Counted from the stretch's first letter, positions 1 to 5,550 are shown. The stretch is DNA of 6,628 nucleotides from Alphaproteobacteria bacterium (GCA_021730835.1 JAKFYP010000212.1:1-6628); one strand, 5' to 3'. A program made the numbers and translations. Notes: generated by a model not told the origin, from the sequence alone.

Positions 1-374
1 TGCCGGGCGATGCGGCGGGCGCAGGCAAGGATATGCGCGTCACGCTCAGGGTCATTGATAAGGTCACGGCCCGTCAGGAGGAAATCACCGGCCCGGTCGG
101 CACGGTGCTGGCGCACGGCGAGCTTGAGATGCTCACCCGCCGGTGCGAGATCGTTCAGGAGAACGGGCAGGAAAAATACAATGCGCTGGTGGAAATCTAC
201 GGGCGCAACGCAGGGGAGGGGCCGGAGCGGCTGTTTTCCGGCTGGCTGTTTTCCGACAGCGCGTCCCTGACTTCGCTGGAACACCCTTATTTCGATGTCA
301 GCCTTGCCGTTTGCCTGCCGGGCAAAAAGGAGGCGGAGGAAAAGCCACGGGCGGCAGAGGAGCCGGGCGCGTGA
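1..374 (+). CDS. DUF2155 domain-containing protein (3' part)
   Basis: The reading frame is open from base 3, so the gene begins before the window and any signal peptide is not visible. The visible part carries the DUF2155 pattern: a start like RVTLRVIDKVTAR, then a PVGTVLAHGELEM segment, a cysteine in LTRRCEI, ERLFSGWLFSDSASLTSLEH, and a second cysteine near the end in SLAVC. The two cysteines are spaced as in the family and could form a disulfide. DUF2155 proteins are small, usually exported proteins of unknown function, found mostly in Alphaproteobacteria. The tail after the second cysteine (GKKEAEEKPRAAEEPGA) is charged and looks disordered. The stop codon overlaps the GTG start of the next gene by 4 bases, so the two are probably co-translated. 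The family call is fairly sure; the function is unknown. Confidence 0.8.
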   Translation, partial: PGDAAGAGKDMRVTLRVIDKVTARQEEITGPVGTVLAHGELEMLTRRCEIVQENGQEKYNALVEIYGRNAGEGPERLFSGWLFSDSASLTSLEHPYFDVSLAVCLPGKKEAEEKPRAAEEPGA

Positions 375-772
375 GCCGTCCCGCCTTAAAGCCTGAGCGC
401 CTGCATCATGTGGCGATTATCTGCGCCGATTACGAACGCTCCAAAGCGTTTTACACGAAGATTCTGGGCCTGCCGGTGCTGGCCGAAACATGGCGGCCTG
501 AGAAACAATCGTGGAAACTCGATCTGGCGGTCGGCAACGATACGGCCATCGAATTGTTTTCTTTTCCCTCTCCGCCTCCGCGTCCTTCCTATCCCGAGGC
601 GTGCGGTCTGCGTCACCTCGCTTTCGCCGTGGCCGATCTTGACGCGGCGCATCGCTCGCTGACCGATGCCGGCGTGGCGGCGGAGCCGATCCGGCTTGAC
701 GCGCTGACCGGCAAGCGGTTCTTTTTCTTTGCCGATCCCGACGATCTGCCGCTGGAAATCTATGCGTTGTGA
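371..772 (+). CDS. VOC-family metalloprotein, YaeR/GloA2-like (glyoxalase I fold)
   Basis: A 133-residue single vicinal-oxygen-chelate protein, the usual length for this group. It closely resembles E. coli YaeR (GloA2) throughout, for example in IELFSFPSPPPRPSYPEACG and the C-terminal FADPDDLPLEIYAL. The four metal ligands expected of the fold are present: His13 (LHHVAI), Glu61 (IELFSF), His82 (LRHLAF) and Glu129 (PLEIYA). Two beta-alpha-beta-beta-beta modules are implied, about residues 10-65 and 78-131. Family members bind a divalent metal; the physiological substrate of YaeR-type proteins is not settled, so lactoylglutathione lyase activity should not be assumed. The GTG start is chosen because the homology begins here, GAGGAG lies at 357-362 with an 8-base spacer, and the GTGA overlap with the upstream stop is typical of coupled genes. 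An in-frame ATG at 143 would add a stretch that merely shadows the DUF2155 gene. Confidence 0.88.
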   Translation: MSRPALKPERLHHVAIICADYERSKAFYTKILGLPVLAETWRPEKQSWKLDLAVGNDTAIELFSFPSPPPRPSYPEACGLRHLAFAVADLDAAHRSLTDAGVAAEPIRLDALTGKRFFFFADPDDLPLEIYAL

Positions 773-791
773 AGAAGTGCGGATGAGACGA

Positions 792-819
792 TTGCGCTCT
801 CTCACGGTTTCGCTATAAC
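792..819 (+). promoter_or_regulatory. Candidate promoter of the hisG operon
   Basis: TTGCGC (792-797) and TATAAC (814-819) are separated by 16 bases. The -10 box matches the sigma70 consensus at 5 of 6 positions; the -35 box matches at only 3. The expected transcription start falls within a base or two of the A of the hisG ATG (826), so the mRNA may have almost no leader. Only a weak AGG (820-822), 3 bases before the ATG, could act as a ribosome binding site. Confidence 0.5.
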
Positions 820-825
820 AGGCGC

Positions 826-1476
826 ATGGAAAACCCTGTTACACTGGCCATCCCCAAGGGCCGCATTTACGAGGAGCTTAAGCCCGTGCTCGATGCCGTC
901 GGCATTGTGCCCGAGGCCGATTTCTTCGATGAGCGCAGCCGCAAGCTGCAATTCGCTACCAACCGGCCCGGGCTTTCCATCATCCGGGTGCGCAGTTTCG
1001 ACGTGGCGACTTTCGTGGCCTTCGGTGGCGCGCAACTGGGCGTGGCGGGCAGCGACGTGCTGCTGGAATTCGATTATCCGGGACTCTATGCGCCGCTGGA
1101 TCTGGGTATCGGCCATTGTCGCCTGTCGGTCGCCTGCGCCGCCGAAGCGAAAGAGGACGACCCGGCGCGCTGGAGCCATATTCGCATTGCCACCAAATAC
1201 CCTAACCTGACGCAGGCGCATTTCGCCGCCAAAGGCGTGCAGGCCGAATGCATCAGGCTTAGCGGCGCGATGGAGCTGGCTCCGAAGCTGGGTTTGTGCC
1301 GCCATATCGTCGATCTGGTATCGAGCGGGGCGACGCTGGCCGCTAACGGGCTGGTGGAAATCGAGAAAATCATGGACGTTTCCTCCCGCCTGATCGTCCA
1401 TCGCGGGGCGCTCAAGACAATGGGCGGAACGCTCGATGAACTGGTTGCGGCGTTCCGGGAGGCGGCGCATGCTTAA
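826..1476 (+). CDS. hisG: ATP phosphoribosyltransferase, short form (HisG-S)
   Basis: HisG condenses ATP with PRPP to phosphoribosyl-ATP, the committed first step of histidine synthesis in the cytoplasm. The 216-residue length is that of the short form, which lacks the C-terminal regulatory ACT-like domain and needs the HisRS-like subunit HisZ for activity and feedback inhibition; no hisZ is visible here. Recognisable parts are the N-terminal LAIPKGRIYEE (7-17), GVAGSDVLLE (72-81), the RIATKYPNLT segment (120-129) and the PRPP-binding loop DLVSSGATLAANG (163-175). The ATG at 826 fits the family N-terminus. It has only a weak Shine-Dalgarno sequence, and a promoter -10 box sits 6 bases upstream, so initiation may be leaderless. 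The 3' end overlaps hisD by 8 bases (ATGCTTAA), indicating an operon with coupled translation. Confidence 0.95.
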   Translation: MENPVTLAIPKGRIYEELKPVLDAVGIVPEADFFDERSRKLQFATNRPGLSIIRVRSFDVATFVAFGGAQLGVAGSDVLLEFDYPGLYAPLDLGIGHCRLSVACAAEAKEDDPARWSHIRIATKYPNLTQAHFAAKGVQAECIRLSGAMELAPKLGLCRHIVDLVSSGATLAANGLVEIEKIMDVSSRLIVHRGALKTMGGTLDELVAAFREAAHA

Positions 1477-2794
1477 ACGGCTTGATGCGCGGGATGCCGG
1501 TTTTGATGTTGCGCTGGGAACATCGCTTGCGGGCCGCGCCTCGGCGAATGACACGATTGCCCCCATTGTGCGGGAGATTATCGCCGATGTGCGTTTGAGC
1601 GGCGATGCGGCGTTGTTTCGCCTGACCGAGCGTTTCGACCGGCTGAAACTGGATACAGATACGATCCGTGTCAGTGAGGCGGAAATCGCGGCGGCGGAAC
1701 AGGCATGCCTGCCGCAGGTACGCGAGGCGCTGGCACTGGCGGCGAAACGCATCCGGTTATTTCACGAAAAACAGATGCCCCGCGACCTCGACTATACCGA
1801 CGAGGCGGGCGTGCGGCTCGGCATGCGCTGGAATGCCATTGACGCCGTGGGTATCTACGTGCCCGGTGGGTTGGCGTCCTACCCAAGTTCGGTGCTGATG
1901 AACGGCATTCCCGCCCGCGTCGCCGGGGTGGGGCGGCTGGTCATGACCGTGCCCTGCCCGGACGGGGCGCTCCATCCCGCCGTGCTGGTGGCGGCGCAAC
2001 TGGCCGGGGTCAATGAAATCTACCGCATCGGCGGGGCGCAGGCCATTGCCGCGCTGGCTTACGGTACGGAGTCCATCCGCCCGGTCGATAAAATCGCCGG
2101 GCCGGGCAATGCCTATGTCGCCGAGGCAAAACGGCAGGTATTCGGACAGGTCGGCATTGATATGATCGCCGGGCCATCGGAAATCCTTGTGGTGGCGGAC
2201 AACCAAAACGATCCCGCCGCTATCGCCGCCGATCTGCTGTCGCAGGCCGAGCACGGCGAGGACGCGCAATCTATCCTGATGACCGATGACGCCGGTTTCG
2301 CCGATGCGGTGGAGGCGGCGCTCCTCTCTCATCTGGCAACGCTTCCCCGCTGCGCTATCGCGGAGAAATCGCTGGCGGCGCACGGGTTATGCGTCCTGCT
2401 GGCCTTACTGGATGACGCGCCCGCTATTATCAACCGCATCGCCCCGGAACATCTGGAACTGGCGGTGGAAAACCCGGAAGCGCTAATGGAAAAAATCCGT
2501 CATGCCGGGGCGATTTTTCTGGGCCGCCATACGCCCGAGGCTATCGGGGATTATCTCGCCGGGCCGTCGCACGTCCTGCCGACTTCGCAAACGGCGCGTT
2601 TTTCCTCCGGCCTGTCGGTCTACGACTTCATCAAGAAAACCAGCATTATCGGCTGCTCAAAAGAAGGATTCGCCGCGCTGGCCGACGCCACCGCCACGCT
2701 GGCTGAGAGCGAAGGACTTGGCGCGCATGCCCTGTCGGTGACGGCGCGGCAACCCTGTGCATCCTCTCCCCGTAAACAGGGGGAGGGGATATGA
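1469..2794 (+). CDS. hisD: Histidinol dehydrogenase
   Basis: HisD is the zinc enzyme that oxidises L-histidinol twice with NAD+ to L-histidine, the last step of the pathway. The 441-residue product has the expected landmarks: Gln259 and His262 in LLSQAEHGED, Asp361 in IGDYLAGPSH and His420 in GLGAHALS as zinc ligands, and the catalytic pair Glu327-His328 in RIAPEHLEL. VGIYVPGG (127-134) and DKIAGPGNAYV (207-217) are also conserved. The ATG at 1469 is preferred because GGGAGG (1457-1462) precedes it by 6 bases and it overlaps the hisG stop by 8 bases; the in-frame ATG at 1436 lies inside hisG. The last dozen or so residues (after about 427) are unlike the family and are encoded by a GC-rich inverted repeat, so the C-terminus seems to have been extended. 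The stop overlaps the next start by 4 bases. Confidence 0.96.
   Translation: MLKRLDARDAGFDVALGTSLAGRASANDTIAPIVREIIADVRLSGDAALFRLTERFDRLKLDTDTIRVSEAEIAAAEQACLPQVREALALAAKRIRLFHEKQMPRDLDYTDEAGVRLGMRWNAIDAVGIYVPGGLASYPSSVLMNGIPARVAGVGRLVMTVPCPDGALHPAVLVAAQLAGVNEIYRIGGAQAIAALAYGTESIRPVDKIAGPGNAYVAEAKRQVFGQVGIDMIAGPSEILVVADNQNDPAAIAADLLSQAEHGEDAQSILMTDDAGFADAVEAALLSHLATLPRCAIAEKSLAAHGLCVLLALLDDAPAIINRIAPEHLELAVENPEALMEKIRHAGAIFLGRHTPEAIGDYLAGPSHVLPTSQTARFSSGLSVYDFIKKTSIIGCSKEGFAALADATATLAESEGLGAHALSVTARQPCASSPRKQGEGI
2763..2788 (+). repeat. GC-rich inverted repeat at the hisD end, overlapping the next ribosome binding site
   Basis: CCTCTCCCC (2763-2771) can pair with GGGGAGGGG (2780-2788) across an 8-base loop, giving 9 RNA base pairs with one G-U wobble. 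It encodes residues near 432-440 of HisD, and its right arm is the Shine-Dalgarno sequence (GGAGG, 2782-2786) of the UPF0262 gene. In form it resembles the CCTCTCCCCGT/ACGGGGAGAGG palindromes that I recall being scattered between genes in many alphaproteobacteria; family membership is an inference. When folded it should hide the ribosome binding site until a ribosome finishing hisD opens it. Confidence 0.6.
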
Positions 2795-3264
2795 TGACCC
2801 CCTCCGAGCGCATTATTGCAATCGAGCTGGACGAGGCGCACGTCATCCGCCGCGCCCCGGAAATCGAGCATGAGCGGGAAATCGCCCTGCGTGACCTGCT
2901 GACCGCCAACCGTTTTGCTCCAGACGGACTGGCTAGCGGGCCGTATCGTGTGCGACTCGGCATCCATGAGAACCGCCTGTATTTCCATATTGCTGCCGAC
3001 GTGCTCACCGAACCGGCGCAGGTGATGTTGCCGCTATCACCCTTCCGCCGGATCGTGCGCGATTATTTCCTGATCTGCGAGAGCTATTTTCAGGCGGTCA
3101 GCAGCGCGGATAAACACCGGCTTGAGGCCATCGACATGGGGCGGCGCGGCATTCATAACGAGGGAGCGGATCTGCTCATTTCCCTGCTGGACGGTAAAAT
3201 CGGCCTCGATCTTGACACCGCCCGCCGTCTGTTTACGCTGATTTGCGTTTTACATATCCGATAG
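2791..3264 (+). CDS. UPF0262 family protein
   Basis: A cytoplasmic-looking protein of 157 residues, the usual length for UPF0262, a family of unknown function restricted largely to Alphaproteobacteria and commonly encoded next to hisD. Conserved blocks are RIIAIELDEA near the N-terminus, GPYRVRLGIHENRLYFHI in the middle, LSPFRRIVRDYFLICESYF (about 80-100) and a C-terminal stretch with EAIDMGRRGIHNEGADLL and DTARRLFTLICVLH. There is no signal peptide or membrane segment. Two adjacent ATG codons compete: 2791 overlaps the hisD stop by 4 bases (ATGA) but lies only 4 bases from the GGAGG core, while 2794 has a better 7-base spacer. The products differ by one Met. The position argues for co-expression with histidine genes, but no functional link is established. 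Confidence 0.9.
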   Translation: MMTPSERIIAIELDEAHVIRRAPEIEHEREIALRDLLTANRFAPDGLASGPYRVRLGIHENRLYFHIAADVLTEPAQVMLPLSPFRRIVRDYFLICESYFQAVSSADKHRLEAIDMGRRGIHNEGADLLISLLDGKIGLDLDTARRLFTLICVLHIR

Positions 3265-3275
3265 GGTGTGATAGC

Positions 3276-3325
3276 AGGAGGCCGGTAAACGCATGTCAGG
3301 CAGGTTATGGCCAAGGAAGAACTGA
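3276..3325 (+). promoter_or_regulatory. infA upstream region: strong Shine-Dalgarno with an overlapping 10-codon ORF
   Basis: A perfect AGGAGG (3276-3281) lies 25 bases before the infA ATG, too far to serve it. It is 11 bases before another ATG (3293), which opens a 10-codon frame (MSGRLWPRKN) ending at 3325, out of frame with infA and overlapping its first codons. infA itself has the weaker AGGCAGG (3298-3304) close to its ATG. Whether the short frame is translated cannot be told from sequence. Confidence 0.3.
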
Positions 3326-3525
3326 TCGAATTTGAAGGGGAAGTGATTGAAGTCCTCCCCAACACCATGTTCCGGGTGAAGCTGGAAAACAACCACGAAG
3401 TGCTTGCCCATACCTCCGGGCGCATGCGGCGTAACCGGATACGCGTGCTGGTCGGCGACAAGGTGACCGTCGAAATGACGCCCTACGACCTCTCCAAGGG
3501 CCGCATCAAATTCCGCCATAAGTAG
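3307..3525 (+). CDS. infA: Translation initiation factor IF-1
   Basis: IF-1 binds the A site of the 30S subunit during initiation and works with IF-2 and IF-3. The 72-residue product is full length and has the S1-like OB fold from start to end: MAKEELIEFEGEVIEVLPN, FRVKLENNHEVLAHTSGRMR, the RRNRIRVLVGDKVTVEM core and the closing YDLSKGRIKFRHK. These match alphaproteobacterial IF-1 closely. The ATG at 3307 gives the invariant MAKEE start. The gene begins 42 bases after the UPF0262 stop with no clear promoter or terminator between, so it may be read from the his operon transcript, though a separate promoter inside the upstream gene cannot be excluded. No convincing intrinsic terminator follows; a new promoter starts about 20 bases after the stop. 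Confidence 0.97.
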   Translation: MAKEELIEFEGEVIEVLPNTMFRVKLENNHEVLAHTSGRMRRNRIRVLVGDKVTVEMTPYDLSKGRIKFRHK

Positions 3526-3544
3526 CCTCTCCCGCTTCCGTAGC

Positions 3545-3573
3545 GTGACAAAAGCCCGGTTTCACGGTATGAT
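3545..3573 (+). promoter_or_regulatory. Sigma70-type promoter upstream of the structured leader
   Basis: GTGACA (3545-3550) and TATGAT (3568-3573) are separated by 17 bases, each box matching the consensus at 5 of 6 positions. The expected start is near 3580, which leaves about 155 untranslated bases before the ATG at 3737. It probably drives the FliJ-like gene and the genes after it, or a separate small RNA. Confidence 0.65.
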
Positions 3574-3736
3574 ATAGTTATTCCAAATGAGAATGTCGCA
3601 TTATTTGGGGTGACAGGCTGGCGACTGCCAGCCCGCAACCCGTGTTGCGTAAGCCCTGGCGGCGTTTGAGCGCAACTTTATTTTTCAGGGAAAAATAAAG
3701 TTGAACAACAATGCGCTTTTATCCGGTATCTGGTTC
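3574..3736 (+). ncRNA. Candidate structured 5' leader or small RNA with four hairpins
   Basis: Downstream of the promoter, four inverted repeats follow each other. First, CCAAAT/ATTTGG (3583-3608) with an inner AATG/CATT. Second, GGCTGGC-GACT-GCCAGCC (3616-3633), 7 perfect pairs. Third, CGCAAC-CCGT-GTTGCG (3634-3649), 6 perfect pairs. Fourth, a 13-pair AT-rich stem (3673-3703). The GTTGCG arm of the third could instead pair with a second CGCAAC at 3671-3676, which would break the third hairpin and the base of the fourth, an arrangement like a riboswitch or attenuator. I do not recognise it as a known riboswitch class. No substantial reading frame occupies the stretch. The density of perfect stems is seen directly; a regulatory role is inference. 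Confidence 0.45.
3673..3703 (+). repeat. Perfect 13-bp AT-rich inverted repeat with CAGGG loop
   Basis: CAACTTTATTTTT (3673-3685) is exactly complementary to AAAAATAAAGTTG (3691-3703), with CAGGG between. It stands out from the GC-rich surroundings. No T run follows the stem, so it is not a standard intrinsic terminator. It covers a possible TTG start (3701-3703) for the FliJ-like gene and an AGGG in the loop, so it could mask initiation, act as a thermosensor, or be a protein-binding site in DNA. Confidence 0.7.
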
Positions 3737-4162
3737 ATGCAAGGATTGCCAACCCTCATCCGCCTGCAACAGCGCGAACTGGACGTACTCCGGCGGCGTA
3801 TGGGACTGCTGCATGAGCGCCGTCAGAAGCTGCTCGACCGCTCGCAGGCACTGCTTGAGGAGTTGAATAACGAGGTAAGGCTGGCTTCGGAGATGCCGGG
3901 CATGTCGGGGTTTTTCGGGGATTTCTCCGGGCATATCAAGCAGCAGCGCCTGAGTTTGGATAAGGAAATCGTGCTGGTTAGCCGCAAGATTGACCGGCTG
4001 GCCGATGAAATCAGCGAGGCCTACAGCGAGCTCAAGAAATTCGAGATTGCCTGGGAGCGCTGGCTGGAGGAAGAAAAAAAGCGGCTGGAGAAGATCGAGC
4101 AGCAGCAAATGGATGAAATCGCCGCCCGCAAACATCGCAACCGGAGGGAGGGTTATGCCTAA
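3737..4162 (+). CDS. FliJ-like coiled-coil protein
   Basis: A 141-residue protein that is almost entirely charged heptad-like helix, with a break around a GMSGFFGDFSG segment near residue 60. It resembles flagellar FliJ: an N-terminus of the form LPTLIRLQQRELDVLRRR, a central long helix, AYSELKKFEIAWERW in the second half, and a closing QQQMDEIAARKHRNRRE like the MDEFAQR end of E. coli FliJ. FliJ is a cytoplasmic stalk-like part of the flagellar export ATPase complex (FliH/FliI). No other flagellar gene lies in the window, so this is an orphan or a paralogue, and a YscO-type or unrelated coiled coil remains possible. The ATG at 3737 is chosen because it gives the family-like N-terminus; a TTG at 3701 would add MNNNALLSGIWF and sits inside a hairpin. 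Neither start has a good Shine-Dalgarno. The stop overlaps the next gene by 8 bases (ATGCCTAA). Confidence 0.55.
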   Translation: MQGLPTLIRLQQRELDVLRRRMGLLHERRQKLLDRSQALLEELNNEVRLASEMPGMSGFFGDFSGHIKQQRLSLDKEIVLVSRKIDRLADEISEAYSELKKFEIAWERWLEEEKKRLEKIEQQQMDEIAARKHRNRREGYA

Positions 4163-4424
4163 ACGCGCCTGTATATGGCTGGTATTCATTGCCTTTACCG
4201 CGACTTCCTGCTCGGATACCGTGCTGATTCAACGTCAGTACGACAAAAAACGTGATAAATGCCGCGATGCAGTGGAGGATTTGCTGGGTGATCCGCCCGG
4301 CTCCGATGACGCCGACGCTAACCGGGAATATAACCGCAGCCTCGCCATTTTCTTCGCCGATTGCATGAGCAGTTTCGGCTGGACGGTTGCTTCGCCCAAT
4401 CAGGGCGGCGGCGGGGGCCAGTAG
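4155..4424 (+). CDS. Small putative lipoprotein
   Basis: An 89-residue product of unrecognised family. The N-terminus MPKRACIWLVFIAFTATSC is a short basic region, a hydrophobic core and a lipobox-like ATSC, predicting lipidation at Cys19 and export to the envelope. The -3 residue is Ala rather than the favoured Leu, so the lipobox is not ideal. The mature part has two further cysteines, Cys36 (DKCRDAVEDLL) and Cys70 (FFADCMSSFGWTVA), which could form a disulfide, and ends in a glycine run. The ATG at 4155 has GGAGG (4143-4147) with a 7-base spacer and overlaps the FliJ-like stop by 8 bases, so the two genes are probably translated together. The stop at 4422-4424 lies 1 base before the start of the QueD gene. 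The function is unknown; the pairing with a coiled-coil protein might mean an envelope-associated role. Confidence 0.7.
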   Translation: MPKRACIWLVFIAFTATSCSDTVLIQRQYDKKRDKCRDAVEDLLGDPPGSDDADANREYNRSLAIFFADCMSSFGWTVASPNQGGGGGQ

Positions 4425-4425
4425 C

Positions 4426-4857
4426 GTGACAAAGCACATCACCTGCACCCGCAAGATCGAATTTGACGCGGCGCACCGTGTTGCCGAGCACGAGAGCAAA
4501 TGCAAATATATCCACGGCCATCGCTATACGATTGAGGCGACGTTTGAAGCAGGCACACTCGATGCGCTGGGCAGGGTGGTTGATTTCGGCGTGGTGCGCG
4601 AAAAGCTGGGCGGCTGGGTAGATCACCACTGGGATCACACCCTGATTCTCTGGGAGCGTGACCGTCAGCTTGGTGAGGCTATCGCCGCCCAGACCGGCCA
4701 GCAGGTGTTTTACCTGCCGCATAACCCGACAGCCGAGCGCATGGCCGAATATCTCCTTACCACCGTATGCCCGGTGCTTTTCGGAGAATCTGGCATCGTC
4801 TGTTGCGCTGTGCGGCTCTGGGAGACTCCCAATTGTTACGCCGACGCCATTGCCTAA
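4426..4857 (+). CDS. queD: 6-carboxytetrahydropterin synthase (QueD) / PTPS family
   Basis: This family makes 6-carboxy-5,6,7,8-tetrahydropterin from dihydroneopterin triphosphate, the second step towards the 7-deazaguanine of tRNA queuosine; close relatives are 6-pyruvoyl-tetrahydropterin synthases. In the 143-residue product the zinc ligands are His17 (FDAAHR), His30 and His32 (IHGHRY). Cys26 (ESKCKYIHGH) is the likely catalytic cysteine, Asp66/His67 in VDHHWDH fit the catalytic Asp-His, and Glu133 in RLWETPNCYA is the pterin-anchoring Glu. PTAERMAEYL (101-110) matches the family PTAE motif. The GTG at 4426 is chosen because the family begins just before the KIEFDAAH strand and it directly follows the lipoprotein stop; the G-rich run at 4413-4417 is a poor ribosome binding site. 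No other queuosine gene is in the window, so QueD versus another pterin role is inferred from the Cys and family pattern. Confidence 0.85.
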   Translation: MTKHITCTRKIEFDAAHRVAEHESKCKYIHGHRYTIEATFEAGTLDALGRVVDFGVVREKLGGWVDHHWDHTLILWERDRQLGEAIAAQTGQQVFYLPHNPTAERMAEYLLTTVCPVLFGESGIVCCAVRLWETPNCYADAIA

Positions 4858-4865
4858 AAAGATAT

Positions 4866-4892
4866 TTGACAGGCGGGGCGGAGTTGTATATT
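4866..4892 (+). promoter_or_regulatory. Promoter of rpsD
   Basis: A perfect TTGACA (4866-4871) is followed after 15 bases by TATATT (4887-4892), 5 of 6 with the -10 consensus. The spacer is 2 bases shorter than the optimum of 17. The start would be near 4899, giving a leader of about 34 bases before the GTG at 4933. Its position directly after the queD stop means rpsD can be transcribed independently. Confidence 0.6.
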
Positions 4893-4932
4893 GCTGTTGC
4901 CCCTTGATCCGACAAAGAAAAAAGAGGCATCC

Positions 4933-5550
4933 GTGTCGAAACGTCATAGTGCAAAATACAAGATCAGCCGCCGGCTGGGTGAGAATCTCTGGGGACGCGC
5001 CAAAGACCCCGTATTGCGCCGTAATTACGGCCCCGGCCAGCATGGCCCGGCCAAGCGCCGCAAGCTCTCCGATTACGGCTTGCAGTTGCAGGCAAAACAG
5101 AAGCTTAAAGGCTATTACGGCAACCTGACCGAGCGTCAGTTCCGCAAGGTCTATACCGAGGCGGTGCGGGCTAAAGGTGATACCTCCGAGAATCTGGTAG
5201 GCCTGCTGGAGCGCCGTCTGGACGCGGTGATTTACCGTATGGGCGTCGTGCCGACGGTGTTTGCCGCCCGCCAGTTTGTCAATCACGGGCATGTGCTGGT
5301 CAATGGGAGGCGCGTCAATATCCCGAGTTACAGCGTGAAGGAAGGCGACGAGATTCAGGTGCGCGAGAAATCCCGCCAGATTGCGATGGTGCTGGAATCC
5401 ATGCAGAATCCCGAGCGTTCCGTGCCCGAATATATTGACATGGACGCCAAGCAGTTCAAGGCGAAATACCTGCGCATGCCCAAACTGGCCGAGATTCCTT
5501 ATCCGGTCATGATGGAGCCGAATCTGGTCACCGAATTCTATTCGCGTTAA
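4933..5550 (+). CDS. rpsD: 30S ribosomal protein S4
   Basis: S4 is a primary 16S rRNA-binding protein that nucleates assembly of the 30S body and lines the mRNA entry channel. The 205-residue product is full length and matches alphaproteobacterial S4 closely: VSKRHSAKYKISRRLGENLW at the start, YGPGQHGPAKRRKLSDYG, AKQKLKGYYGNLTERQFRK, ENLVGLLERRLDAVIYRMG, the S4 RNA-binding domain with ARQFVNHGHVLVNGRRVNIP, and the end PYPVMMEPNLVTEFYSR. The GTG at 4933 is chosen because it gives the conserved N-terminus and has AGAGG (4923-4927) 5 bases upstream; an in-frame TTG at 4891 would overlap the promoter. No zinc-binding cysteines are present at the N-terminus, so this is the cysteine-free form. It stands alone, away from the alpha operon of gammaproteobacteria. 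Confidence 0.97.
   Translation: MSKRHSAKYKISRRLGENLWGRAKDPVLRRNYGPGQHGPAKRRKLSDYGLQLQAKQKLKGYYGNLTERQFRKVYTEAVRAKGDTSENLVGLLERRLDAVIYRMGVVPTVFAARQFVNHGHVLVNGRRVNIPSYSVKEGDEIQVREKSRQIAMVLESMQNPERSVPEYIDMDAKQFKAKYLRMPKLAEIPYPVMMEPNLVTEFYSR

Noticed and set aside
802..1752. Long (316-codon) open frame on the minus strand across hisG and the start of hisD.
   Set aside because: It lies antisense to two confidently identified genes and its translation is low-complexity and Arg/Ala/Ser-rich; it is a GC-bias shadow.
3583..3703. Resemblance of the leader to a cyclic-di-GMP (GEMM) riboswitch (GACAGGC and GCGTAAGCC fragments).
   Set aside because: The conserved GEMM core and tetraloop/receptor arrangement are not present; only short fragments match.
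3711..3869. Alternative frame from ATG 3711 of about 51 codons at the FliJ-like gene start.
   Set aside because: It is out of frame with the coiled-coil protein, has no ribosome binding site and gives a Cys/Ser-rich shadow sequence.
3542..4433. The 12-base string TAGCGTGACAAA occurs at both 3542 and 4422 (approximately), possibly a shared regulatory repeat.
   Set aside because: One copy overlaps a promoter -35 box, the other a stop codon and the queD GTG start; the flanks differ, so this is most likely chance.
4318..5292. 324-codon minus-strand frame across the lipoprotein, queD and rpsD.
   Set aside because: It is antisense to QueD and S4, whose motifs are unmistakable, and shows no protein family pattern.
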